Shown here in pieces: positions 52,221 through 61,554 of a stretch of 64,000 nucleotides of DNA; the first letter of the stretch is position 1; each line of letters starts with the position of its first letter. Below the pieces are notes generated by a model, which was given only the letters and a program-made list of their open reading frames with translations, did not search any database and was not told the origin of the DNA. A program made the position numbers and the translations under genes. This DNA is from Leptolyngbya sp. FACHB-321 (lineage in GTDB: Bacteria > Cyanobacteriota > Cyanobacteriia > Leptolyngbyales > Leptolyngbyaceae): NCBI RefSeq assembly GCF_014695975.1, contig NZ_JACJPI010000060.1, forward strand, positions 1 to 64,000, given 5' to 3'.

Positions 52221-54698
52221 CTATCCTTTCAGATAGCGATCGCACCACTCCACCATTTCCCAAAGTACGTGCCCAACGGCTTCGCGAGACTGGTAGCCGT
52301 GGTCTTCTAGCGGCAGCATAACCTGGCGCACGGTTGCACCCTGCCCTTTAAGCGCGTCATAAAAGCGTTCCGTTTGCAGGGGGTAAGTGCCCGCGTTGCT
52401 ATCCTCAGCACCGTGAATCAGCAACAGCGGTGCCGTAATTTTGCCCACGTGCGTAAACGGCGACAGGTGCATATAGGTGTCGGCGGCATCCCAAAAATGG
52501 CGCTGTTCGCCCTGAAAGCCAAAGGGTGTCAACGTGCGGTTGTAAGCGCCGCTGCGAGCGATGCCAGCACGAAAAAAGTTGCTGTGTGCCAGCACGTTGG
52601 CAGTGGTAAACGCACCATAGGAGTGTCCCCCGATCGCCAGCCGATCGCGGTCTGCCACACCCCGATCAACAACATAAGCGATCGCCGCTTCAATGCCTGC
52701 CAAAAGCTGCTCAACATACGTATCGTTTGGTTCCGCCTCACCTTCACCAATAATCGGCAGGCTGGGGCTACTCAAAACCGCATAGCCTTGCGTCAGCAAA
52801 AATAAGGCTGAAGTGCCGTGCGGGCGGCTAAAGGTGTGTTCAGCCGTTGTCACCTGACCCGCTAACTCTCGATCTTTAAATTCTTCAGGATAGATCCAGA
52901 AAATAGTGGGCAAGGCTCCATCCCGCGCTGGGTCGTAACCTGCGGGTAGATAGAGTTTGGCAGAAAGCTGCACGCCATCTGCCCGCTGATACCGCACTAC
53001 CTCTTTGTGCATGCCTGCAAACTGCGGAGCACGATCGATCTCATGCGTCAGTTGCAGTGGCTGCCCATTCGATCGCGTGTGTAGGAAAAGGTTAGGCAGT
53101 TCTGTCTGAGATTGCCGCCGGGTGAGAAATTCTTGCGCCTCCTGATCCAGCAGTTGCACCACCGATTCAAAGTACGGGGGCTGGCATTGCCAGAGGCGTT
53201 CGATCACACCTGTTGCAAGGTTTCGGCGATCGAGAAATGGATAGACACCTGCTGGTGATGCGCCGCGACCGCTGAAATAAAGGCTGCTGCCATCGGCTGA
53301 AAACTGCAACACGTGCCACCCAAACGCGCCTGGTACGGTTAGGGGTGTACCCGGATCGCTGTACTGGTCTTCGTAACTGCGCTCGACCAATAGTTGCGGC
53401 GGACTCTCTGTCTGAGATGGATTCAGCCGCCAAAGTCTGGACTGTCGGGTATTGTGCCACCGTTCCCAGACCAGCGCTACATCGTCTCGACCCCAGCACA
53501 CTCGCCGAAACCGATACTGCGATCGCCAGAGTGCCGTTGGTGGGTCACTAAAGGGTGCGTTTAGCTCCCATAGAACATCACGCTCAGGCACCTCCTTATC
53601 TGGATCACCACCATCCAGTGCTTCCACCCAGTAGAGCGTTGAGGGGCGATCGCACCGCCAACTAATCCGTCGTCGTCCCTCAATAACCGCATCAAATTGG
53701 GTCGAGAGGCTGTCTGCTAACGGCAGATCTGCTACGTCATACACAACTTGTCCGGCTGCATCCAGCACCTGCACCCGCAGAGGAAAGTGCGAACTGGGTA
53801 GCTGATATGAAAACGGACGCTGCAACGTTTTCAGCAGAATGTAGTTGCCATCTGGTGATGGCATGGCTTCATCCAGCAGGCACGGCTCAAGCAATCGCAC
53901 GTACGTTCCGTCTAGCCGTACTCGCTCTAAGGTGGAAGTGACGTAGTACTCAAAAAGCGCCTCGTCATGAGGGTTTTGCAGCAGATTGGTGTAGGTACGG
54001 CTGGCAGTTTTACGCCCCAGATTCTCTTGAATGATCGGTCCTGTCGGCACAGCAGCTTTTACCAGAGGGGCACCGCGATCAGCTGGAATAAACTTGCACA
54101 GCAGCGCCTCATTGGGCAGCCAGCGATACGGAACGCCATAGGTTGCATTGAGTACAGGAGCCGTCAGCCGACGCGGCATACCGTCTGCCAACGCAAGCAC
54201 CCATAGCTCTAACCCGTCGGCTTGCGTCAGCACAAACGCTAGCTGCTGACCATCGGGCGACCAGCGGAGATAGCTAATACGAGAGTCGTCGGGTAGCGCG
54301 ATCGTGTTGCTAATGCCTGACCGCAATGTTCTTAGCCGCATCCCGCGATACGTACGGTGACGCGCTGGGGCATTGGTTTTAGGGTTGAGGCGAAAACCAG
54401 CCACCGCGACTACAGGTTCTGCCAGCTCGGCGATCGTTGGTAGAGATGCTTGGGTAAGCTCGACCAACCATTGCTTGTCGGGCGAAATGAGGATTTCTGG
54501 CGTTGATGGCGCATCTAGAATTTGGTTGATTGGCTCTGGTGGCGAAGCCCATTGTGGCACTGACTGAGGCGACAACCACTGCGGCGATCGCGCTTCAGTG
54601 GGTAAGTCTACTACTGCCTCTTCTGGTTGTCCCAGAACAGGTTGACCAGCTAAAGGAGATTCATTGCCATCAGGCTTGGCATTTGGAGAAGCAACCAT
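52221..54698 (-). CDS. S9-family serine peptidase (acylaminoacyl/glutamyl-peptidase type)
   Basis: About 825 aa when started at ATG 54698 (an earlier in-frame ATG at 54731 looks upstream of homology). The first 550 residues are a beta-propeller of S9 peptidases (repeated YLRWSPDGQQLAF, PSPDGNYILL). The alpha/beta-hydrolase follows with nucleophile GGHSYG, Asp in HGAEDSN and His in LEDHGYQSRE, all in order. It resembles plant and cyanobacterial glutamyl endopeptidase-like S9C/D members that degrade oligopeptides. A mildly disordered Pro-rich N-terminus has no clear targeting peptide. Confidence 0.88.
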   Translation of the reverse strand: MVASPNAKPDGNESPLAGQPVLGQPEEAVVDLPTEARSPQWLSPQSVPQWASPPEPINQILDAPSTPEILISPDKQWLVELTQASLPTIAELAEPVVAVAGFRLNPKTNAPARHRTYRGMRLRTLRSGISNTIALPDDSRISYLRWSPDGQQLAFVLTQADGLELWVLALADGMPRRLTAPVLNATYGVPYRWLPNEALLCKFIPADRGAPLVKAAVPTGPIIQENLGRKTASRTYTNLLQNPHDEALFEYYVTSTLERVRLDGTYVRLLEPCLLDEAMPSPDGNYILLKTLQRPFSYQLPSSHFPLRVQVLDAAGQVVYDVADLPLADSLSTQFDAVIEGRRRISWRCDRPSTLYWVEALDGGDPDKEVPERDVLWELNAPFSDPPTALWRSQYRFRRVCWGRDDVALVWERWHNTRQSRLWRLNPSQTESPPQLLVERSYEDQYSDPGTPLTVPGAFGWHVLQFSADGSSLYFSGRGASPAGVYPFLDRRNLATGVIERLWQCQPPYFESVVQLLDQEAQEFLTRRQSQTELPNLFLHTRSNGQPLQLTHEIDRAPQFAGMHKEVVRYQRADGVQLSAKLYLPAGYDPARDGALPTIFWIYPEEFKDRELAGQVTTAEHTFSRPHGTSALFLLTQGYAVLSSPSLPIIGEGEAEPNDTYVEQLLAGIEAAIAYVVDRGVADRDRLAIGGHSYGAFTTANVLAHSNFFRAGIARSGAYNRTLTPFGFQGEQRHFWDAADTYMHLSPFTHVGKITAPLLLIHGAEDSNAGTYPLQTERFYDALKGQGATVRQVMLPLEDHGYQSREAVGHVLWEMVEWCDRYLKG

Positions 54699-54838
54699 AA
54701 AATGTTCAGCAATAGTCCGCAACGGCGGCAAATACGCCTATCCTAGCGGTACTTGCTGGCAGTGCAACCCAAAAACGGTTTGCATTTTAATTAAGCGTTC
54801 AGCAAAAAGCGGTTGGCTAATGGCTGAACGCTCAAGCA

Positions 54839-55108
54839 CTACAGCCCCAATAAATCATCCAGTTCGTTCAGTGCTTCGCAGCGATCGGGCGGTGTGCGAT
54901 CGGGCATTGTGGTAAAGGCATTCGTCATAGGCATTGCGTCGTGCGTTGCCCATTGAGGCGTGCGTCCGGTGCCATCCAGATACTCATCCGCATACTTACG
55001 AAAGACGGCTTCTACAGCAGCGCGGGCATTCTTCAAGCCCCACTCCGAGGCAATGAGGCTGGCTTTTTCCAGCACATCCTGGCTCAGTCTTACTTTGTTG
55101 TCATACAT
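54839..55108 (-). CDS. ParR-like small partner of the actin-like gene
   Basis: The 89-aa product has a helical N-terminus (DNKVRLSQDVLEKASLIASEWGLKNARAAVEAVFRKYADEYL) that could be a ribbon-helix-helix DNA-binding segment, a disordered middle and an acidic-hydrophobic tail (RCEALNELDDLLGL). The plan fits actin-type partition adaptors, which bind DNA with the N-terminus and the actin with the tail. The start overlaps the actin gene's end by 19 bases. Identification is by context. Confidence 0.65.
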   Translation of the reverse strand: MYDNKVRLSQDVLEKASLIASEWGLKNARAAVEAVFRKYADEYLDGTGRTPQWATHDAMPMTNAFTTMPDRTPPDRCEALNELDDLLGL

Positions 55109-56109
55109 AGCTGTGCTCCATTCACAACAGGAAATAAACCACGCACATTGGCGAATTGTGGGTCAGTCATCACCGCAAACAGCCTACGCCCAGCCAACCG
55201 CTCTGAAATCAGGTGAGAACTGCCACCCGTGACTAAAAACCGAGTAACCCGCGCCATATAAGGCGTGTACTGAGCCTTGATGGTCTGAAAGATGCCCTTA
55301 AACCAGGAGTCAAGGTGCTCTTCCAGCCAGGGTTGCCAGGTTAGCTCTGTGTCGGCGTAGATGTGCCCTGTACGAAAGCCATCCATAATCAGGCTAGGGT
55401 CAGCAGTCGTGCCAAGCGCATTGGTAAGACGGCGATCGAAGCTAATGGAAGTGGCTAACTCATAAGCACCACCGCGATCCATCACGTTCTCGTCAATCAC
55501 ATCGCCCTCAGCATCTACCAGGCGTGTTAGCCAGGTGCCGCCACCAATGTCTACGACGATCGTATAACCAGTATCAGGAATCAGACCTAAGCGCTGGGCG
55601 TAGTGGTAAGCACCCATGCCTTCTCGCTCGACTTCAACACGCTCGACGAGTACCCGGTACTCCAGACCGTTACGCTTGAACTCATGCATACCCAGCAATT
55701 GTTGCCGAATCGCGTCTTCGTTTTTAGCGGGTTCGGGAGTTGAGGCATAAATATCAAGCGCAAACTCAGTATTGCCTTCCCAGGGTTCCATACAGGCATA
55801 GAGATGCAGCCGTGAAAGTTCGACTTTATTCTCAATAACTGTTTGCTGCTGGCGGCGGTATTTGTATGCCTGTGCGCCAAAGTGATACCGAGTGCCATCG
55901 GGTAGCTCAATCAACGGCGAGGCTTCAGTGTAGCGTACGGCATCCCGACCTTGAGGAAGCTGAAACCGAACGGAACGGATGGCTTTTGGATGCGCTTCCC
56001 CATCCCAAAACTTGAGGTCATAGTTGCCAGCATCCAGGGCAAGGATGCGGGTTTCAGTGGTCACAGCAGCGGGCTTCCTAATTTTTGTTTGTCGAGTGGC
56101 GGATGTCAT
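55090..56109 (-). CDS. ParM-like actin-family ATPase
   Basis: The 339-aa protein has actin-fold phosphate motifs: LALDAGNYDLKFWDG (phosphate 1), VVDIGGGTW (phosphate 2) and FLVTGGSSHLI (adenosine). ATG 56109 follows GAGAGGAACCC; the longer frame is non-homologous. ParM polymerises to push apart plasmid copies; chromosomal relatives exist in cyanobacteria. The overlapping small gene could be its adaptor. It may segregate an integrated element or do another cytoskeletal job; no centromere-like repeats are seen upstream. Confidence 0.82.
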   Translation of the reverse strand: MTSATRQTKIRKPAAVTTETRILALDAGNYDLKFWDGEAHPKAIRSVRFQLPQGRDAVRYTEASPLIELPDGTRYHFGAQAYKYRRQQQTVIENKVELSRLHLYACMEPWEGNTEFALDIYASTPEPAKNEDAIRQQLLGMHEFKRNGLEYRVLVERVEVEREGMGAYHYAQRLGLIPDTGYTIVVDIGGGTWLTRLVDAEGDVIDENVMDRGGAYELATSISFDRRLTNALGTTADPSLIMDGFRTGHIYADTELTWQPWLEEHLDSWFKGIFQTIKAQYTPYMARVTRFLVTGGSSHLISERLAGRRLFAVMTDPQFANVRGLFPVVNGAQLCMTTK

Positions 56110-56452
56110 GGGTTCCTCTCTATACTGAATCCGGAGCGGTGAGTCACGGTTTGTTCTCGTTTGTCCCCATTGGTATATTTGTACTATACGGCAAGCGAAA
56201 GTGAATAGCAACCCCTGAGACGATCGCAATTTGCAGTTGCTCAAGCCAGCAATGCGAGAAAGGCTTGACGATCGTTTTTAGTCCCTATCCGTCATCTGCT
56301 GCCATTAATGCTCGACGATGGCATTGCCCCCTTTTTTAGCTAGATCACAGACGAGAGCAAAACTGTGCCGCTACAACCGTCTAGCTCAAAAGATTTGGCA
56401 GTCAATCAAGTAGGGTAGAGTAAAGCAAAAGGACTGAGTAGGAGCCGTTTTC

Positions 56453-59065
56453 GTGGAGTCCCGTTATAATCCCGCTTCAATTGAGCAACAGTGGCAGCAA
56501 ACCTGGGCAGAGCAGGGGGTAGACCTGACACCAGAAGACAGCAGCAAGCCAAAGTATTACGCGCTGTCGATGTTTCCCTATCCGTCCGGTAGCCTGCACA
56601 TGGGGCACGTCCGCAACTACACGATTACAGATGTACTGGCGCGGGTGCGGCGGATGCAGGGTTATCGGGTGCTGCACCCAATGGGGTGGGATGCGTTTGG
56701 GCTACCTGCGGAGAACGCAGCGATCGATCGAGGCATCCATCCTGCTAAATGGACAGAACAAAACATCGCCCAGATGCGAACCGAACTGAAGCGTCTGGGG
56801 CTGTCGTACGACTGGAACCGCGAGGTGGCTACCTGTTTGCCTGCGTACTACAAATGGACGCAGTGGATCTTTTTGCAATTTTTTCAGGCGGGTTTGGCGT
56901 ACCAAAAAGAGTCGGCAGTGAACTGGGACCCGATCGATCAAACCGTCCTGGCAAACGAACAGGTGGACAATGACGGCAAATCGTGGCGATCTGGTGCCAA
57001 AGTCGAGCGCAAACTGCTGCGCCAGTGGTTCTTCAAGATCACCGATTACGCCGAGCAGCTTTTGAATGACCTGGATAAACTGCCAGGCTGGCCTGAGCGC
57101 GTCAAGCTGATGCAGGCAAACTGGATTGGTAAATCGACTGGAGCCTACCTGGAGTTTCCGATCGTCGCCTCAGACGAAAAAATCGCCGTTTTCACCACCC
57201 GACCCGATACGGTGCATGGCGTGACGTACATCGTGCTGGCTCCAGAACATCCGCTTACGCAAGTGGTGACAACACCCGATCGCAAAGCCGCTGTGGAAGC
57301 GTTCGTCAAAGAAATTGCTAGCCAAAGTGAGCTAGAGCGTACGGCAGAAGACAAGCCCAAGCGTGGCATTCCCACCGGTGGCAAGGCGATCAATCCTTTT
57401 ACAGGGGATGAAATTCCTATTTGGATTGCGGACTATGTGCTGTATGAGTACGGCACAGGTGCAGTGATGGGTGTACCCGCCCATGATGTGCGCGATTTTA
57501 AGTTTGCGAAAGAACAGGGGTTGGCGATTGTCCAGGTCATTGCGCCAGCAGGGGCGGTAGAAGGCAGGAGTCAGGAGGCAGAAGGCAGAGGGGTAGAGGC
57601 AGAAGGAACACCACTCACTCAGGCATATACTGAACCGGGAGTGCTGATCAATTCAGGGACATTCGATGGGTTGCCGTCTGTAGAGGCGAAAACCGCGATC
57701 GTTCACCATGCAGAGCAAAACAGCTTTGGCAAGGCGCGGATTCAATATCGCCTGCGCGATTGGCTGATCTCACGGCAGCGGTATTGGGGTGCGCCGATTC
57801 CAATTATTCATTGTCCTAGCTGCGGAGCGGTTGCCGTTCCGGACGCTGATTTACCTGTGCAATTGCCGGAGAACATTGAGCTTTCGGGGCGTGGAGCCTC
57901 TCCCTTAGCAAAGCTAGAATCTTGGATTAACGTGCCCTGCCCTACCTGTGGCACGCCTGCCAAGCGTGAGACAGATACGATGGATACGTTCATTGATTCA
58001 TCCTGGTACTTCCTGCGCTACCCCGATGCAACGGATGACCAGCAGGTTTTTGATCCGGTAAAAACGAACGACTGGATGCCAGTGGATCAATACGTGGGCG
58101 GTATTGAGCACGCTATTTTGCACTTGCTGTATTCGCGGTTCTTTACGAAGGTGCTGCGCGATCGTGGCTTGCTCAACTTCGACGAACCCTTTCAGCGTTT
58201 GCTGACGCAGGGCATGGTGCAGGGCAAAACCTACAAAAATTCCCGCACGGGTAAGTACGTTATTGCTACAGAGATTGCTGATCTAACCCATCCCACTGAT
58301 CCCGAAACGGGTGATGCGCTGGAGTTAGTCTACGAAAAGATGTCCAAATCCAAGTACAACGGTGTGGCTCCTGGTGATGTCATTGGCAAGTATGGAGCCG
58401 ATACCGCACGGATGTTCATTCTGTTTAAAGCGCCGCCAGAGAAGGATCTGGAGTGGGATGAAGCGGATGTCGAAGGGCAGTTCCGGTTTTTGAATCGCGT
58501 CTGGCGGTTGGTGACTGAGTTTGGAGAGCGGTCAGCAACCAGCGATCAGCAGTCAAATGCAAACTCAAACCTAAGCAAAATTGAGAAGGAGTTGCGACGA
58601 TCGATTCATACGGCGATCGCTGCCATTACCGATGATTTGGAAGGTGAGTATCAGTTCAACACAGCCGTTTCAGAGCTGATGAAGCTGAGTAATGCGTTGA
58701 CAGAGGCAGCATGCAAAGATTCCCCCGTTTATGCCGATGGCATACGTGCGTTGCTCATTCTGCTAGCTCCCTTTGCACCACACATTGCCGAGTCGCTGTG
58801 GCATGAGTTGGGGCATACGGACTCGATTCACGCCCAGTCCTGGCTGACGGCTGATCCGGCTGCGCTCGTAGCGGATGAGATTACGCTGGTGATTCAGATC
58901 CTGGGCAAAACGCGAGGTACGCTGCAAGTGCCGTCGCAATCAAGCAAAGAGGATTTGGAACGATACGCACGCGAGTCAGACGTTGCGCGTAAGTACATTG
59001 GCGAAAAGGAAATCAAAAAGGTGATTGTAGTGCCAGGAAAACTGGTGAATTTCGTGGTGGGATAG
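56453..59065 (+). CDS. leuS: Leucyl-tRNA synthetase
   Basis: GTG start at 56453 gives 870 aa with class I signatures HMGH (49-52) and KMSKS (629-633), the CP1 editing domain and the leucyl zinc-type CPTCG motif. It charges tRNA-Leu. Two low-complexity insertions look unlike the family: about residues 366-382 ([16 protein letters not shown], in editing domain CP1) and about 695-710 ([14 protein letters not shown], in the anticodon-binding region). Their DNA (GGAGTCAGGAGGCAGAAGGC; CAGCGATCAGCAGTC) is repeat-like. They leave the frame open. A strong hairpin terminator follows at 59071-59107. Confidence 0.97.
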   Translation: MESRYNPASIEQQWQQTWAEQGVDLTPEDSSKPKYYALSMFPYPSGSLHMGHVRNYTITDVLARVRRMQGYRVLHPMGWDAFGLPAENAAIDRGIHPAKWTEQNIAQMRTELKRLGLSYDWNREVATCLPAYYKWTQWIFLQFFQAGLAYQKESAVNWDPIDQTVLANEQVDNDGKSWRSGAKVERKLLRQWFFKITDYAEQLLNDLDKLPGWPERVKLMQANWIGKSTGAYLEFPIVASDEKIAVFTTRPDTVHGVTYIVLAPEHPLTQVVTTPDRKAAVEAFVKEIASQSELERTAEDKPKRGIPTGGKAINPFTGDEIPIWIADYVLYEYGTGAVMGVPAHDVRDFKFAKEQGLAIVQVIAPAGAVEGRSQEAEGRGVEAEGTPLTQAYTEPGVLINSGTFDGLPSVEAKTAIVHHAEQNSFGKARIQYRLRDWLISRQRYWGAPIPIIHCPSCGAVAVPDADLPVQLPENIELSGRGASPLAKLESWINVPCPTCGTPAKRETDTMDTFIDSSWYFLRYPDATDDQQVFDPVKTNDWMPVDQYVGGIEHAILHLLYSRFFTKVLRDRGLLNFDEPFQRLLTQGMVQGKTYKNSRTGKYVIATEIADLTHPTDPETGDALELVYEKMSKSKYNGVAPGDVIGKYGADTARMFILFKAPPEKDLEWDEADVEGQFRFLNRVWRLVTEFGERSATSDQQSNANSNLSKIEKELRRSIHTAIAAITDDLEGEYQFNTAVSELMKLSNALTEAACKDSPVYADGIRALLILLAPFAPHIAESLWHELGHTDSIHAQSWLTADPAALVADEITLVIQILGKTRGTLQVPSQSSKEDLERYARESDVARKYIGEKEIKKVIVVPGKLVNFVVG

Positions 59066-59070
59066 AAAGA

Positions 59071-59107
59071 GAGTTTTGAGTTCCTTGTAAGGCAAAACTC
59101 AAAACTC
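59071..59107 (+). terminator. Hairpin after leuS
   Basis: GAGTTTTGAGTT (59071-59082) pairs perfectly with AACTCAAAACTC (59096-59107); the loop contains CCTT and AAGG that extend the stem. No long T-run follows. A third related copy (CAAAACTCAAAATCC) is at about 59132. It lies six bases after the leuS stop. Confidence 0.65.
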
Positions 59108-59147
59108 CCTTTGGCTTGAGCTTAGGTCGAAAGCAAAACTCAAAATC

Positions 59148-60674
59148 CTACGGCTGGCAATATTTGCGATTACGATCGGACCCTGGCTCTTGCCAAGAAT
59201 ACGCAAAATGGCTGACCCCTTTAACCTGGGGTGCCATCCTTTGGAGTGCCTGCATTTGTACTTCAAGCGGGGGGCGATTGCTGACCGATTGCTGCCAAAC
59301 GCCAGCTAGGACAGGCTTGACCTTAGTGCCACGAGGAGCCGCTTGCAGCACTCGTTGAATCTGTGCCGTAATACACTTGGCACTGCCACAGTTCGCGTAT
59401 GCCATTGGGTGCCATTCTAAGGAACCGGAAAAACGATCCCACGGTTGTAAACGAGAATCAAAGCCACTCCGTCCGACGCTGCTATTGCCATCAGAGAAGA
59501 ACACAACTCCAGCCGGGATGCCTTGACGCTGCACAGGTGCAACGGCTGCACTGACAAAATCCAGCACGCCCTGAGAGGCGTGGGCAACCGAGAGCTGCCA
59601 GAGATCCGCTTGCAAGCGCGCTACACGCCGAGCGAGCGGTAAGGACGCTGTGGTGCGCTTGGGGTCGAGACCTTGCCAGAGCGGTTCGCGCTCTTGAGGG
59701 TAAAGCTGATTGACTGCTTTTAAGTCGTCGCCTGTAATGTAACCCTGCTCTAAGAAGCGTCGAATCAACTCCATACCCCGGTAGTTCAAGGCGCGTTGAA
59801 ATAACGTTTGCTGTGAGGCTTCACCATAAACCCATAAATCCTGGATTTTGCTGGCGACCGAGGCACTGCCATACCCACGGGGATAGCGGATGTAATCAAA
59901 CAACACACCATCAGGTTTGCGCTGGACGATCGCCTGCACCATCTGAGCATAGTCTTGTCGTGCCTGAGGGCTATAGGGGTCGATAAAGGCTTCCTCGGGG
60001 TTAGTCAGACCGATATCAACGCTTAATCCGGCGACTGTGCTTGCTGTCAGGCTGGTTTGCCCCAGACCATTACGGGCAAGCGTCTGCTGTTTGTCTGGGC
60101 GGCTAACATAGCTGGCACCCATATTCATGCCAAACAGCCATGCGTATACTTTTAAGCCGCGGGCGCGCCCTTTGCGAATGATTTCTGCCAATAGATCTGC
60201 CTGCTGGGCTTTAGAGCCTCCCAGCACCGATGCCCAGGCTGTCGGATTGTCCGTTGTGGGCAGCAGCACCCTCCCGTTATAAAACGTCTCGACGTTGACC
60301 TGGGAATAGCCTCGATTCACAATTTGGTCTAGAACCGACTCTAAGGCTCCTGGCTTGGCATCGCAGGGATAGAGCCGTAACCAGATTGCCTGCGTTTGCA
60401 GTTGGGTCTGCTTGCGACACTTCTGTAACCTTTCTCCATGCTGTTTCACCAGGCTGGCATAGCGTTTTTGGGCATCCTGATTGCCGCCTCTAGCAGCAAG
60501 CCGCCGCAGCGCTTCTTTTTGGTCGATCGCGGCTTGCGATTGCTGGCAGTAAGGTGCTGCTTGCGCTTGCGCTTGAGGCGATAGTAAAAAGGTACTTAGC
60601 AAGCTTGTGAGCAACGTGGCAACGATTAGCCGAACGGGCGGACGATCGCTAGCGGGTGGAAGGAAAAAGAACAT
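59148..60674 (-). CDS. GHL10-type glycoside hydrolase-like exported protein
   Basis: The 508-aa protein has a signal peptide (about 1-40, ending AQAQA). The rest is a (beta/alpha)8-like fold of the GHL10/DUF187 family with AIWLRLYPCDAK, VNVETFYNGRVLLPT, GLKVYAWLFGMNMG, GVLFDYIRYPRGYG and EWHPMAYANC, in which the conserved Asp/Glu residues probably act on a polysaccharide. It should work in the periplasm or at the wall. Family members are abundant in cyanobacteria; no substrate is known. Confidence 0.85.
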   Translation of the reverse strand: MFFFLPPASDRPPVRLIVATLLTSLLSTFLLSPQAQAQAAPYCQQSQAAIDQKEALRRLAARGGNQDAQKRYASLVKQHGERLQKCRKQTQLQTQAIWLRLYPCDAKPGALESVLDQIVNRGYSQVNVETFYNGRVLLPTTDNPTAWASVLGGSKAQQADLLAEIIRKGRARGLKVYAWLFGMNMGASYVSRPDKQQTLARNGLGQTSLTASTVAGLSVDIGLTNPEEAFIDPYSPQARQDYAQMVQAIVQRKPDGVLFDYIRYPRGYGSASVASKIQDLWVYGEASQQTLFQRALNYRGMELIRRFLEQGYITGDDLKAVNQLYPQEREPLWQGLDPKRTTASLPLARRVARLQADLWQLSVAHASQGVLDFVSAAVAPVQRQGIPAGVVFFSDGNSSVGRSGFDSRLQPWDRFSGSLEWHPMAYANCGSAKCITAQIQRVLQAAPRGTKVKPVLAGVWQQSVSNRPPLEVQMQALQRMAPQVKGVSHFAYSWQEPGSDRNRKYCQP

Positions 60675-60951
60675 AGACAGGACGATTAAGACGTGACGGT
60701 TATAGCGTGTCTAGAGTGCAACAAAAAACAAAGAAAGCAACACTCAGGCAGCAATCTTGACAAAACAATTTGTTATAGCAGCTAAAAGCAGGGATGCAAC
60801 ACATCCTTTCCGGAATGCAACACATCCCTTTACAGCAAGCAAGTTTTGCACGAATGTCTTTGAAATGAGGCAGCGCAAGACACTATCACGCCTACCGAAG
60901 CGAAGACAGCCGATTCTACTGGGGTGAAGGATTTTGCTTGCGCTCCCTCAA

Positions 60952-61302
60952 CTAACTTACTAAGGGAGGACGATCGCTGGGTACAGGATCCAGATAGCTA
61001 GCAAGTCTCGCATTGGGTCGCATCGACTTCAGCACCCATTCCAAGTTTTCGCTAAGGCGTGCGATCACGTGCGAAGACAGGTAAAGCTGCTTGTCGCCAA
61101 CAATGGACTTTGCCGCTTCAACGCCAGCCTCAACTGCAACGGTTGCTTCAGAAATATCTCCCCGCACAATGACTGTATAGCGTGCACCGCTGACTTTCTC
61201 CATCCCTACGAGCGTTACATTCGCTGCCTTGCACATTGCATCAGCTGCTGCCAAGGCGGGCGGCAAACCCAACACTTCAACCATTCCAACCGCATTCGCC
61301 AT
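60952..61302 (-). CDS. Carboxysome-type BMC shell protein (CcmK paralogue)
   Basis: The ATG at 61302 (after GGAGAGC) gives 116 aa with one BMC domain: MANAVGMVEVLGLPPALAAADAMCKAA, VRGDISEATVAVEAGVEAA and SSHVIARLSENLEWVL. It would assemble as a hexamer in shell facets. The C-terminus (RPNARLASYLDPVPSDRPPLVS) is longer than CcmK2 and differs in the pore region (KVSGARYTVIV), so I read it as an auxiliary paralogue (CcmK3-6 group) that tunes shell permeability. It stands alone, away from any ccm operon. Confidence 0.85.
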   Translation of the reverse strand: MANAVGMVEVLGLPPALAAADAMCKAANVTLVGMEKVSGARYTVIVRGDISEATVAVEAGVEAAKSIVGDKQLYLSSHVIARLSENLEWVLKSMRPNARLASYLDPVPSDRPPLVS

Positions 61303-61554
61303 TGTGCTCTCCAAACTCGCTTTCTAAACACTAATTCAGCACTGACGCAACATCGATCTTCGATCTTCAGAACTCCTTAGAAGAGTTTTGCAGAATCCCC
61401 GCCTTTCTCTAGAGGAGGCGGAAAAACCTAGCTTTCAAACGCTCAGTGCGTCAGTTTTGATCATCCTTGACTGTTCCAGTAAAACACACAGACTAGAGCT
61501 TCTAATGAATCACTTCGATTGTTAAGGCAGCAGAGCGAAAGCTCTGGGGCGCTT

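Noticed and set aside
60792..60830. Two near-copies of GGATGCAACACATCC before the GHL10 gene
   Set aside because: Too short and simple to call more than a local duplication.
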